Source of the DNA: GCA-020343675 sp964462945 | Lineage (GTDB): Bacteria > Planctomycetota > Phycisphaerae > Sedimentisphaerales > Anaerobacaceae | Assembly (NCBI GenBank): GCA_964462945.1 | Contig: CAYWZW010000002.1 | Span: 117,402 to 181,401 of the forward strand | Length of the DNA: 64,000 nucleotides | Reading direction: 5' to 3' | Part shown: positions 26,338 through 35,424 of the stretch, piece by piece | Layout of the letters: every line of letters begins with the position of its first letter | Numbering within the stretch: the first letter of the stretch is position 1 | Notes under the pieces: generated by a model | What the model was told of the DNA's origin: nothing | The model's database searches: none | The model's input: the letters and a program-made list of their open reading frames with translations, nothing else | Program-made: the position numbers and the translations under genes

Positions 26338-26366
26338 CGCCCCGAAGCGGCGAGCGCTTCGGGGCG
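26338..26366. terminator. Strong hairpin between converging genes, candidate bidirectional terminator
   Basis: CGCCCCGAAGCG (26338-26349) pairs perfectly with CGCTTCGGGGCG (26355-26366) around a five-base loop. It lies between lepB on the plus strand and the GLUG-protein gene ending at 26398 on the minus strand. There is no long U tract, so it may also be a REP palindrome. Confidence 0.55.
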
Positions 26367-26397
26367 GATTGCCTTTCAAGCCGCAAAGCGATCTTCA

Positions 26398-29316
26398 CTA
26401 CGGTTCGTACGTGATTTCCAGCACGGGGGCGAAATCGGCGCCGCGGTCGTAGGATGAGAATTGCCGGTAACCGCCCTTGTGCTCCCGCGTGCTGTAGAAG
26501 ATAGCCAGCGAATTGCCCGCAGACCATCCATCGCGACGGATGACCTCCTGAATTACCGCGGCGATATCAGGGCTCTCGTACCACGTGTCCGGCGACCAGG
26601 GCTCGACGTGATCCCAATCAACCGATGCATCGGTTTTCGGCCGATCAGCAATGTGGGGGGGCTTGTCAGGAGGAGCAGCGTTATCAGTATCCTCTGCTTG
26701 AATTATGGCGTAAACGTCATCGGTCAACTGGGTGTCACACGAACATATCTTCAAGCAGGCGCTGACTATCCGAACATCCTGGGGGACGCACACGTCTCGA
26801 AACAACGTGCAGGCCATATAATATGGCGGCTCGGCATATTTAGAAGCTCCTACTCTCAAACAGGGTGTATCCATGTTTGGAGGTGATTCATTAAAGGCAT
26901 ATCCGTCGTCTTTGCCGCTGGAAACCAGGACTTGGCAAATTCTTATCCACTCTTTCACAGTGAAGCTCCAGACAACGCCTTTCCGCGGGCTTGCGGGATC
27001 GGCGTCGTTGACCTCATCTACACGCCAACAGTATGTCTTTCCTGAGCCAAGCGTGCCGGGAATGTAGGTGTTTGGTTCCTGGGGAATGCCACCTGTTGCG
27101 TTGTTCACATCATTGAAATCTTGACCGAAATAGACCGTGTGCTTCTGTGCGCCGTAACCGGGCGTCCACATGAGAACCACATTGGGATCTACCTCTGTAG
27201 CTCCATCCGGCGGGTAAGGGTTGTGTGCCTTCTTCTGGGGTACCGTAAAGCTCCAGACCTGGCCTTTCCATGGACTTGCGGGGTCGGCGTCGTTGACCTC
27301 ATCAACCCGCCAATAGTAGTTTGCGTCTGGAACAAGGCCGACGACCGTGAAGTTGGGCTCAGTCGGACTGCCGCGCAATGTGTAAACGAGACCGTCGTTG
27401 ACGTCATCGAAATTGTCGCCGAAGTACAGGTCATGGCGCGCCGCGGTGATACTGGGTATCCAGCTCAGAGTCACGTTCGGGTCCACATCGCCGGTCCCCT
27501 CGGCCGGATTGGGAGCATAGGCAATTCTGTAATAAACCTGCCAGCACAGTCTCGGATAATCGACGCCGAGAATCGTCCACGTTTCGGCAATTCCGTTTTC
27601 CGTCTCGTCAAGAAAGTCCCAGCCGGCGTTAATAAATGTGCTTCTTCGTTTCATCTCCTCGGTCGTTCTGGGAATCCCTACCGCACTGGTTATCAAACCG
27701 GAAGCTTGGAAATCCCAGAAACAAGACTTGAGCATATGACGATTAGGATCAGGATCATATCCGACCAAGCCGCCCACATACGCTCCAGTTCCCGTAACAC
27801 GACCGACCGAATAACAGGCAGACAGACAGTCGTTATTGTCTCCTATCAAGCCGCCGACATACGAGTTGCCCTTGACGGAGCCTCGGGCGTAACAGTCGAT
27901 GACGTTACAGTCATTGATGTCAACAACAGAATTCTTTCCTACCAGACCACCGACCCTCCGCCGACCGCTAACTGGGCCCTCGGCCGAACAGGCAATGAGG
28001 TTGCCGCCGGAATTATACCCCACCAGGCCGCCAGCATAATCGTAGCTGTAGTAAGTACTGAGGGAGCCGCTGACGGCGCCTGTGGCCGAACAAGTGGTGA
28101 TGTTGGCTTGGTCATTAGATCCCACTAAGCCGCCTACATGCGATCCAATCCCTTGGACCAGGCCCGTGGCAGAACAGGCGGTCAGGCTGGCGTTAGCATT
28201 GTCTCCCACCAAGCCACCCACATAGTAACCACCGCTGACCAAGCCGCTTGCATGGCAGTCGTTCACAATGCCATCGGAATTGTGCCCCACCAGACCACCG
28301 ACATTTCCCCTGCCGCTAACCGACCCATCGGCAGAGCAAGCAATGAGGTTGCCGCCAGAATTATACCCCACTAGGCCGCCAGCATAATCGTAGCTGTAGT
28401 AGGTGCTGAGGGAGCCGCTGACAGAGCCCGTGGCGGAACAAGTGGTCAAGTCGCCGTGGTCATTACGTCCCACCAGGCCGCCCACACACGATCCAGTCCC
28501 TTGGACCGGACCGGCGGCAGAACAGGCGGTCAGGCTGCCGCCAGAATTGCTCCCGACCAGACCACCGATGTTGTAACCACCGCTGACCAAGCCCCGTGCA
28601 TGACAGTTGATCATGTTACAGTCGTTGACGTCGCCGCACAGGCCGCCGACATGCCCCCTGCCGCTAACCGGGCCCTCGGCCGAACAGGCAATAAGGTTGC
28701 CGCCAGAATTATACCCCACCAGGCCACCAGCATAATCGTAGCTGTAGTAGGTGCTGAGGGAGCCGCTGACGGAGCCCATGGCGGAACAGTTGCTGAGGTC
28801 CCCTTGGTCATTGCGTCCCACCAGGCCCCCTACAAACGATCCAGTCCCCTTGACCTCGCCCCCGGTGATGGAACAGGCGCTCAGGCTGCCGTTAGAGTTC
28901 TGTGCGACCAAGCCGCCTACATACGATTGGCCCGCAATGCGCACGTTTTCCAAGTGTATGTTGGAGATATGCCCATTCTGGCCCAAATAACCGAAAAGGC
29001 CGACGTAGCTGTTAGACTGTTCAATAACCAGGTTGCGCATGATATGACCATTCCCGTCAAGGACGCCGGTGAAGCGTTTGCTATTAGTTCCGACGGGCGA
29101 TAGAGTAATGTCCTTCAAATCCAGGTCGGCCGTCAGAATAAAATGCTTATTCCAATCACCTGACCTGTTTATTAAAGTCAGCCAGTCCGAAGGCGTACGA
29201 ATCTTATAAGGATTTTCTCGGGTACCATCACCGTTGGAATACTGGGCCTGAGAGACGGCCGCAAAGATTGCTATACAAATAAGGACTGTCTTGAATGTGA
29301 AATTTGACTTGCACAT
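26398..29316 (-). CDS. Secreted GLUG-repeat protein with Fn3-like units and CBM-like end
   Basis: A 972-residue exported protein. Residues 1-24 are a signal peptide (LICIAIFAAVSQAQ). Residues about 50-560 are GLUG-type units (YVGGLVGxNxGGxLxxCSAxGxVxG), which build a right-handed beta solenoid. Around 570-600 comes the GWDFLDETENG / WTILGVDYPRLCW block common in such proteins, then two Fn3-like units with HDLYFGDNFDDVN and YYWRVDEVNDADPASPWKG. The last 170 residues (VSSGKDDGYAF to PVLEITYEP) resemble a DNRLRE/CBM96-like sandwich. No catalytic site is visible; surface adhesion or polysaccharide binding is likely. Three nearly identical 348-bp units at DNA level show recent internal duplication. 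Confidence 0.85.
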   Translation of the reverse strand: MCKSNFTFKTVLICIAIFAAVSQAQYSNGDGTRENPYKIRTPSDWLTLINRSGDWNKHFILTADLDLKDITLSPVGTNSKRFTGVLDGNGHIMRNLVIEQSNSYVGLFGYLGQNGHISNIHLENVRIAGQSYVGGLVAQNSNGSLSACSITGGEVKGTGSFVGGLVGRNDQGDLSNCSAMGSVSGSLSTYYSYDYAGGLVGYNSGGNLIACSAEGPVSGRGHVGGLCGDVNDCNMINCHARGLVSGGYNIGGLVGSNSGGSLTACSAAGPVQGTGSCVGGLVGRNDHGDLTTCSATGSVSGSLSTYYSYDYAGGLVGYNSGGNLIACSADGSVSGRGNVGGLVGHNSDGIVNDCHASGLVSGGYYVGGLVGDNANASLTACSATGLVQGIGSHVGGLVGSNDQANITTCSATGAVSGSLSTYYSYDYAGGLVGYNSGGNLIACSAEGPVSGRRRVGGLVGKNSVVDINDCNVIDCYARGSVKGNSYVGGLIGDNNDCLSACYSVGRVTGTGAYVGGLVGYDPDPNRHMLKSCFWDFQASGLITSAVGIPRTTEEMKRRSTFINAGWDFLDETENGIAETWTILGVDYPRLCWQVYYRIAYAPNPAEGTGDVDPNVTLSWIPSITAARHDLYFGDNFDDVNDGLVYTLRGSPTEPNFTVVGLVPDANYYWRVDEVNDADPASPWKGQVWSFTVPQKKAHNPYPPDGATEVDPNVVLMWTPGYGAQKHTVYFGQDFNDVNNATGGIPQEPNTYIPGTLGSGKTYCWRVDEVNDADPASPRKGVVWSFTVKEWIRICQVLVSSGKDDGYAFNESPPNMDTPCLRVGASKYAEPPYYMACTLFRDVCVPQDVRIVSACLKICSCDTQLTDDVYAIIQAEDTDNAAPPDKPPHIADRPKTDASVDWDHVEPWSPDTWYESPDIAAVIQEVIRRDGWSAGNSLAIFYSTREHKGGYRQFSSYDRGADFAPVLEITYEP
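27960..28870 (-). repeat. Three tandem 348-bp coding repeats inside the GLUG gene
   Basis: The segment AGCATAATCGTAGCTGTAGT (plus-strand reading) recurs at 28033, 28381 and 28729, exactly 348 bp (116 codons) apart, with long near-identical flanks. Each unit encodes the SLSTYYSYDYAGGLVGYNSG super-repeat. Copy number probably changes by slippage or recombination; the outer edges given are approximate. Confidence 0.8.
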
Positions 29317-29469
29317 TTGTTACCCTCCGAATTTACCCAAATCTGTTCACCCGTTTTACAGTAAGAACCAAGACCTCCTGACGGTGGTCTATTTGATCCA
29401 GCGAAAAAGTTTCAGTTCTCATCCGTTCCGACTACCCACTATGAAATATTACACCCTCAACATCGTGAA

Positions 29470-32400
29470 TCATCGTGTGAATTCGTATGCCCCGAGGTCC
29501 ACGATCAGGCGATAGCCGGGGCTATCGGGCGTCCCGGTGTTTGGCGTATCGGGATCATCGGCAAAGCGGCTCCGGCCGTCCAGGTCCAGCGGGATGCGCT
29601 CGGCCCGGTCATCGTCCAGGTCGAGGTCATCGGCGTCCGGGGGAACCGCCGTGTTGTTCCCGGCGTCGATACAGGCCGACCCCGTGCGGAGGCGCAGGTC
29701 GTCATCCGCTGTGCCGGCGACTCCGTCGGCGCCCGCGGGGCTGCGGAAACCCGGATCGCGATCCAGATTTTTGCTGCCCCAGGTGACGGACGTGCGTCCC
29801 TTCTTTGTGATCCCATCAGCGCCGCCCATGACGTCACTGTACGAGACGGATAGTTTCGCCTCTTCCTCATCCGTGCCCTGCAGCGCGATGATCGCCTGCT
29901 CCGGCGTTGCCTGATCCCAGACAATACAATTGACTAATCCCGCCGTCGCGCCAAACACGGCGAGCGCGCCGCCGCCCAGGGTGCCTTCAGATACGTTGCG
30001 ATTGAAGGAGCAGTTGGTCAGTACGCCGGCCCCGCCGGATAGAGCGACCGCGCCGCCGTCCAGGAACGCGAGGTTCCCGCTGAACAGACTGTTGATGATC
30101 TCCATGCTCCGGCCCGCCGAAAAAACGGCCCCGCCCGAGCCGAATCCGGCGTTCCCTAAGAAGCGGCAATTAGTCAGCCGGCAGTCACAGTTCTCGCCGC
30201 CAAAGACGGCCCCGCCATCCCACGACCGATTCGCGTGGAAGGTGGAGTCAATCACAACGCCGCTGCTGTCCTCAAAGCACAATGCGCCGCCCTGCATACC
30301 CGCATGGTTGGCCTGGAAGAGACAGTCCCGCAGCGCCGGACGGCTCTTCAGGCTGTGCAAGGCGCCGCCCCAGCCGCCGGCCCAGTTGAATTGGAACGTG
30401 CACGCCAGCAGCGCAGGCTCGCCATAGAAGCAGGAGACTCCGGCCCCCTGGCCCCAGCCATCGAGACCGTCGCCTGACAGGCGTCCGGAGCGGTTCTCCT
30501 GTATCGTACACTGAGCGATGATTATATCGCTGCGGATGAGCTGGATACCGGCCCCGTCGTGGCTGTTGCCGCCGGTAATGGTGAAGCCTTCGAGCAGCGT
30601 GGTATTGTCGATATCGTGGGCGGTTATGACGTGGAAGCTGTTGTCCAGACGCGAAACCTCGCTGTAAAGATCATGGACGTCGGCGACCTTCGTGTCGTCG
30701 CCCTTCAGGTCGCCGCTGAGGATGGTTTCGTATGCGACGATATCGCGGGTATCAGGTTCGGCATGTCCCAGACCCGCGTAGCCCCCTTTCAGCGTTGCAC
30801 CATTGGCAATGGCGAAGCTGAGCGTGTAGTCGCCGGGCGTGCGATTGAGGCCGATGTCCGGCGTGTAGCGCCCCTGGGCCACACGGATTTCGTTGCCCCG
30901 CTGCGCTGCGTCCAGGGCATCCTGCAGCGATGTAAAGGCGTTTTCCCAGCTTGAGCCGTCGTTGGCGCCCTTCGCACGGCTATCGACGTAAATCTGGGTG
31001 CGCAGGAAATTGGCTACGAGAGTATAGTGGGCGTCCACCAGCACCGTGGTCTGTGCGGCGTTGGGGTCGGTTACGCGGCCGGCGTCCACCGCACTGCCGG
31101 ACCAGTACATGAAGTGGTATCCATCCCTGGGGCTGGCGACCAAATCGACCGTCGCGCCCGGGGCGTATTGGAAGGCGCCTTCTCCGGGCGAAGTAACCTG
31201 GCCGCCTTCTGTGGAGCGGATCGTCAGCGAGCGGTAGCCGGTGGTCTGCCGGCCCAGATCGACCCAGGCGGTCTCGACGCCGTTGGCGTTGCGGGCCTTG
31301 ACGCGGAAGCTGTACGCCGTGAAGGGCAGCAGGTCCACGCTGTCCCAACTGGTGGCGGCGATCCAGCCGGAGTCCGCGCCGGTGGTAACGTTCTGGCAGC
31401 GGTAAAGCGTGCCGAAGGGATTGCCGTTGGCGCCCCAATTGACCTGGATACTGGTGTCGGTGACGTACGAGAATTCCGCCGGAGCGGGCGCGTTCGCCAG
31501 TGTATAGGTTGTGTTTGTGCGGCCGTAGGGCGTTTCGTCCCCGTCGCCGTTGCGAGCCTGTGCCCGGAATACGTAGGGCGTGTTGGGCAGCAGCCCTCCG
31601 CTAATCCAGAGCTGGTTGCTCTGCTGCCAGGCGGACAATTGGCCGGTAATGACGTTCTCGAATCGAAGGCCGGAGCTTCCGAGATTCAGACCCGTGGGAG
31701 TATTTTCCGACCGGACTTCTATGCTGCTGGCGGTAATCGTGCCGAAGGCGACGCCCTCGGGCGTCTCGATGGCGGAATATTTTTGAGTCTCGGCCGAGAA
31801 GCCCGTTTCCGCGCCGGCGGCGTTCTGTGCCTTCACGTGGAAGATGTATCGGGTGTTCGGCTTCAGACCGGTATTGTCCCAGGCCGTCAGGATAGTCCAG
31901 CCGGAGCTCGTGCCGGCCGTGGTATTCTCGCAGAGGTACAGCGTGCCGGGAGGATTGCCGTTGGGGCCCCACTGGACCTGGATGCTGCGGGTGGTAATCC
32001 CGGCAAAGTCAGCCGGGGCCGGGATATTGGCATAGGTATAGGCAGAGGCGATCTCACTGGAGGGGGTTTGCTCTCCATCGCCATTACGAGCCTGCGCCCG
32101 GAAGTCATAGCGGCGGTTAGGCAGCAGTCCGTCGCTGTTCCAGAAGTTGTTGTCGCGGCGCCACGGCGACGTGCGTCCGGCGGTCAGGTTCTCAAACCGC
32201 AAGCCCGACTCGCCCCGGTCCAGACCGGAGGGCGTGTTCTCGGAACGCACCTGAATGTTGCCGGGCGTAATAGCTCCAAAGACAATGCTCATGGGGCTCT
32301 CGATCGCCGAGTACTTGTGGACCGTGTCGGAGAAGGCCGTTTCCACGCCGTCGCCGTTACGGGCCTTTACGTGGTAGGCGTACCTGACGTTGGGCGACAG

Positions 32401-33831
32401 GTCCGTATCGAGCCATTGGGGGCTGGTAATCCAGCCGGAGCTTGCGCTGCTGACGAGGTTCTCGCACCAATAGCGTGTGCCGGCGGGGTTCCCATTCGCG
32501 CCCCAGTGGGTCAGAAGACTGTTGACGGCCACGTTCGAGAAAGCGGTTGTCCCCGGCACCATGGCCAGGGTATAGATTTTGGCCACAGGGCTGAACGGGG
32601 TGTGATCGGCGTCGCCGTTGCGGGCCTGGGCGCGGAAAGTGTACCGGGTATTGGGCAGCAAGCCGTCGCTGGTCCAGAAGGCGTTCTCCCGCAGCCAGGG
32701 GGAGACCTGAGCGGCTGTGATATTCTCCAGCTTCAGGCCGGACTCGCCCCGGTCCAGACCTGAAAGTGCACTGCTCGACTTAGCCTGAATGCTGCCGGTG
32801 GTTATCTCGCCAAACTTCACGCTGGCCGGGGCTTCAATGGCGCAATACGCGTACCAAACGGGGGAGTACGCCGTCTCATTGCCGCCGCCGTCTCGCGCCT
32901 TGACACGGTAGCCGTATTGATGGTTGGGATTCAAGCCCACGTCCATATAATCGGGACTGAACTGCCAGGGCGAATCCGAACCGCCGGCCCCGCCCGTGGG
33001 GCTGGAGACGAAGTCGAAGACATACTCCTCCGGCCCCGACACGTCCCGCGCGATGTCGGCCATCATGACGATCGACGAGGTATCGATTTGATCCGGCTCG
33101 GCCAGCCATATCGCCGGATGCGGGATGGGAGGGATTGTCTCTGCGAGCGTAATGAAGCTGCCCGTACGCCCGGAATCCGAGTGCTCGGAGTTCTCTGCCT
33201 CGACGTAGTAGAAATAGACGGTGTCAGGGATCAGGCCGGCAATCGTCTGGCTCAGCACCGCCCCGCTATACTGGCTCTCGATCCACTCGGTTCGCCAGTG
33301 GCGGCCATCGTACTTCCTGTAGATAAACCTGGACCGGCACGCGTCGCCCCCATCATCGGCGAGGACCGCCCGTAGTGTCACCGTGGTTTCCGTGGCCTCG
33401 GCTGAGCCGGTGACCACTTCAGGGCTCACGATATCCGGGTTGTCTTCGTCGTCTTCTTCCTCATCCTCATCCGGCGTGTCCGTCTTATATACGGATGACG
33501 CCTCTACTCGGCCGCAGTAGGGTATGGGACAGGCCCCGTCGTAATACGTGCCCGTGACCTCGACGATGGCGCCGCGGGCCAAACCCTGAGGCCGCTCGTA
33601 GCAAATATCCACCGATGTCACATTGCTCAGGACATCCCCCGGATCGTCGCTGACCTTGATGATCGAGACCTCGACCGTGTACTGACCGGCGCACACGGGG
33701 TAAATCTCGCGGTGCTCATCCGTATCCACGTAGGCCGCAAACGCAACCTCGCCCGTGTTCCATCCCGTGGTCTCTCCGGGCGCAGCGCCCAACAGAGCCA
33801 GAACGATTACATACGCCGACATTGCAGACAT
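29470..33831 (-). CDS. Giant secreted Fn3-array / beta-helix protein
   Basis: About 1453 residues. A signal peptide (SAMSAYVIVLALLGAAPGET) is followed by a domain with an acidic linker (DEDEEEDDEDNPD, near 135). About ten Fn3-like units then alternate between two types: PSGLDRGESGLRFENL / LLPNRRYDFRAQARNGDG and VNWGANGNPFGTLYRCQN / FRVKARNANG. Next comes an InlB-B/Bacterial-repeat domain (GYHFMYWSGSAVDAG), and last a right-handed beta helix (IYVDSRAKGANDGSSWENAF to RLIVDLGAYEF). ATG 33831 is chosen with GAGGAGG nine bases upstream. No lyase residues are obvious, so polymer binding is as likely as catalysis. Confidence 0.82.
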   Translation of the reverse strand: MSAMSAYVIVLALLGAAPGETTGWNTGEVAFAAYVDTDEHREIYPVCAGQYTVEVSIIKVSDDPGDVLSNVTSVDICYERPQGLARGAIVEVTGTYYDGACPIPYCGRVEASSVYKTDTPDEDEEEDDEDNPDIVSPEVVTGSAEATETTVTLRAVLADDGGDACRSRFIYRKYDGRHWRTEWIESQYSGAVLSQTIAGLIPDTVYFYYVEAENSEHSDSGRTGSFITLAETIPPIPHPAIWLAEPDQIDTSSIVMMADIARDVSGPEEYVFDFVSSPTGGAGGSDSPWQFSPDYMDVGLNPNHQYGYRVKARDGGGNETAYSPVWYAYCAIEAPASVKFGEITTGSIQAKSSSALSGLDRGESGLKLENITAAQVSPWLRENAFWTSDGLLPNTRYTFRAQARNGDADHTPFSPVAKIYTLAMVPGTTAFSNVAVNSLLTHWGANGNPAGTRYWCENLVSSASSGWITSPQWLDTDLSPNVRYAYHVKARNGDGVETAFSDTVHKYSAIESPMSIVFGAITPGNIQVRSENTPSGLDRGESGLRFENLTAGRTSPWRRDNNFWNSDGLLPNRRYDFRAQARNGDGEQTPSSEIASAYTYANIPAPADFAGITTRSIQVQWGPNGNPPGTLYLCENTTAGTSSGWTILTAWDNTGLKPNTRYIFHVKAQNAAGAETGFSAETQKYSAIETPEGVAFGTITASSIEVRSENTPTGLNLGSSGLRFENVITGQLSAWQQSNQLWISGGLLPNTPYVFRAQARNGDGDETPYGRTNTTYTLANAPAPAEFSYVTDTSIQVNWGANGNPFGTLYRCQNVTTGADSGWIAATSWDSVDLLPFTAYSFRVKARNANGVETAWVDLGRQTTGYRSLTIRSTEGGQVTSPGEGAFQYAPGATVDLVASPRDGYHFMYWSGSAVDAGRVTDPNAAQTTVLVDAHYTLVANFLRTQIYVDSRAKGANDGSSWENAFTSLQDALDAAQRGNEIRVAQGRYTPDIGLNRTPGDYTLSFAIANGATLKGGYAGLGHAEPDTRDIVAYETILSGDLKGDDTKVADVHDLYSEVSRLDNSFHVITAHDIDNTTLLEGFTITGGNSHDGAGIQLIRSDIIIAQCTIQENRSGRLSGDGLDGWGQGAGVSCFYGEPALLACTFQFNWAGGWGGALHSLKSRPALRDCLFQANHAGMQGGALCFEDSSGVVIDSTFHANRSWDGGAVFGGENCDCRLTNCRFLGNAGFGSGGAVFSAGRSMEIINSLFSGNLAFLDGGAVALSGGAGVLTNCSFNRNVSEGTLGGGALAVFGATAGLVNCIVWDQATPEQAIIALQGTDEEEAKLSVSYSDVMGGADGITKKGRTSVTWGSKNLDRDPGFRSPAGADGVAGTADDDLRLRTGSACIDAGNNTAVPPDADDLDLDDDRAERIPLDLDGRSRFADDPDTPNTGTPDSPGYRLIVDLGAYEFTR

Positions 33832-34034
33832 GATACGCCACCTCCTCACTCAGTCACACCCGAACAGCCATGCCGGTCAGCCGTAACCCCACCGCCCTAA
33901 GAAGCGGCCTCCTCGCGTGCCGTCCAGGATGGCTCCTGGAAAATCGCACGTAACCAATGAATATGCCATAGCAGCGGTTTCTTGTCAAGTGAAATCAGGC
34001 TCAAACCCGGACTAAACTCAACGGCTGAGGGATG

Positions 34035-34170
34035 GTTTTCGTGGATTTTGGGCTTGCAGAATCGCTTCGGATGTTTTATAATCTGCCTCCTGCCGAAGTG
34101 ATTCCAGTCGAACGCTCGACGTTTGATCCTGGCCCGCCGCACAGACGGCGGGCTGGATACTAATCAGACC
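34035..34170. repeat. Dispersed 136-bp repeat, copy A
   Basis: Shares about 85% identity, without gaps, with 38100-38235. It forms the 3' end of the split discoidin-like gene and contains a good plus-strand promoter (34054-34082) and the short palindrome CCCGCC..GGCGGG. Confidence 0.85.
34054..34082 (+). promoter_or_regulatory. Sigma-70 promoter inside repeat copy A, antisense to the gene there
   Basis: TTGCAG (34054-34059), 17 bases, TATAAT (34077-34082). It points into the minus-strand discoidin-like gene, so it would make an antisense transcript across the end of the ECF operon. Confidence 0.6.
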
Positions 34171-34839
34171 GACCCCCTCGGGCCCATCGTCGGGAGATGG
34201 TTTGAGAGCTTTAGGTTCAGGCGGCCCAAAGAATTGCACTTCGCTCAAGCCAACGTACTCGGTATCCCCGAAGCTGACCAGGTTGTCGAAGCGGACTTTC
34301 TGGGCCGTCGTCGGGTCAAGCTTGACGACGGTCGGCTCGTCATAGGCGTCGCCGCCTTCGGCCTGATCGAGCTGCAGATCCTCGTGAATCTTCCGCCAGC
34401 CGGTCTCCCGCGTCCAGACCGAGATGTCCATCTTGCGCACACCCCGGTCGGTGTGGCGCATGTCGTTGTAGTTCCAAACAGAGATCGCTATAAGCGTCTG
34501 GGGCTTGACGAAGTCGAACTCCACCCAATCTTTTATATCGGCCTTGGCGCTACGCCACATGCAGGCTGGGTCGCCACAGTGCTCAGCCAGGTCATCGAAA
34601 TCAAAGTCGCGCAGGCCGCTTCCGTTGGTCAAATTGACGGGTGGGGTCCCCGTGTCGCTGCTGCCCGCCCGCGCCTCCGTCGGTATGATCATCTCACCCA
34701 GGGCGTGCGGCTGTCGATTCCGTGCCTTGATCCACAACTGTTCAGCCAGAATTCTGAATGGCCCGCCGATTTCGATGTTCGCAATCAAGGGTTTGTTGAG
34801 ATCTTTGGGCTCCGGCCACCGGAGCGTGCAGATGCCGCC

Positions 34840-35403
34840 TCAGCCATACGTGGCGTCGATGCTTTGGTCGTAGGTCCCGTCTCTGCTCCTGATCCGCAGC
34901 TTCGGTGGCGGCGGCCGGGACCCGTTGCGAGTCAGCACGATCCGCTCGCGGTGCCTGCCCTCCAGTCTCTGCTCAAAGGAGTAACCCGAGGCGTTCCTGC
35001 CGGCCTCGATGATGCAATAGATCGGCTCGCCAAAGGGCAGGCTCGCCTCCTTGTCCCGTGCAATGGTGAAGCCCGCGCGCCCACCTGGAGGCAGCATCCC
35101 TCTCATTTCCCACCGCGCGCCCGTATCATCCGTTCTAGCGATGATCCAGGAATCGACCCGGTACTCGCCCACAGGCAGTTTGATGATGCTGCTTTCCGGC
35201 TTGCAGACAGAAGGACCATTCTGTCCCTGGACAACCACGCTCGTGATATTGTCGGCGAGCCGGACGGTCCCGTAAGGCACGTCCCCGGCCTCATTTGCCA
35301 AACGGTACGCAAGCCCCTGCTCGTTCTGGGCCAGCGCGGTGGAAGTCAGAACAATACCCAGCACAAGGGTCGGCACCAGTCTAATGGGAATCCACGTTCG
35401 CAT
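34840..35403 (-). CDS. N-terminal half of the split exported protein
   Basis: A 187-residue open frame with a signal peptide (RLVPTLVLGIVLTSTALAQ), then a beta-rich domain (YGTVRLADNITSVVVQGQNG, IIKLPVGEYRVDSWIIARTD, MLPPGGRAGFTIARDKE) that ends abruptly at DGTYDQSIDATYG followed by TGA. The next codons in frame (GGICTLRWPEPKDLNKP) are clearly the continuation, so a TGG to TGA change or recoding splits one protein of about 460 residues. I do not recognise the N-terminal domain; it has an immunoglobulin-like or carboxypeptidase-regulatory look. It starts 21 bases after the stop of the gene at 35425-36828, in the same operon. Confidence 0.65.
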   Translation of the reverse strand: MRTWIPIRLVPTLVLGIVLTSTALAQNEQGLAYRLANEAGDVPYGTVRLADNITSVVVQGQNGPSVCKPESSIIKLPVGEYRVDSWIIARTDDTGARWEMRGMLPPGGRAGFTIARDKEASLPFGEPIYCIIEAGRNASGYSFEQRLEGRHRERIVLTRNGSRPPPPKLRIRSRDGTYDQSIDATYG

Positions 35404-35424
35404 ACACGGCTCCTGATAATGCTC

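Larger units (their letters stand above)
34018..34788 (-). pseudogene. C-terminal half of a split discoidin-like (F5/8-type) protein
   Basis: This frame continues that of the gene at 34840-35403 and is separated from it only by one TGA codon at 34842-34840. The first ordinary start is TTG 34788, with no ribosome site. It encodes a discoidin-like sandwich: GGPFRILAEQLWIKARNRQP, DWVEFDFVKPQTLIAISVWN, MDISVWTRETGWRKIHED, QKVRFDNLVSFGDTEYVGLS and VQFFGPP. The last about 50 codons run through a 136-bp dispersed repeat and are therefore not native. The split protein is either a pseudogene or made by stop readthrough. It is the last gene of the ECF sigma operon. Confidence 0.6.

Noticed and set aside
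27960..28870. Possible CRISPR-like array
   Set aside because: The regular 348-bp spacing is of coding units in a GLUG protein, far too long for CRISPR repeats, and there are no unique spacers.
31027..32763. Plus-strand open frame of 578 codons
   Set aside because: It is antisense to the Fn3 array of the secreted beta-helix protein; its apparent repeats only mirror the Fn3 repeats.
34840..34842. TGA read as tryptophan throughout the genome
   Set aside because: TGA clearly ends several genes here, for example brnT at its ATGA overlap with brnA and rpsP at 44282-44284, and TGG is used for Trp everywhere. The in-frame TGAs are local events.
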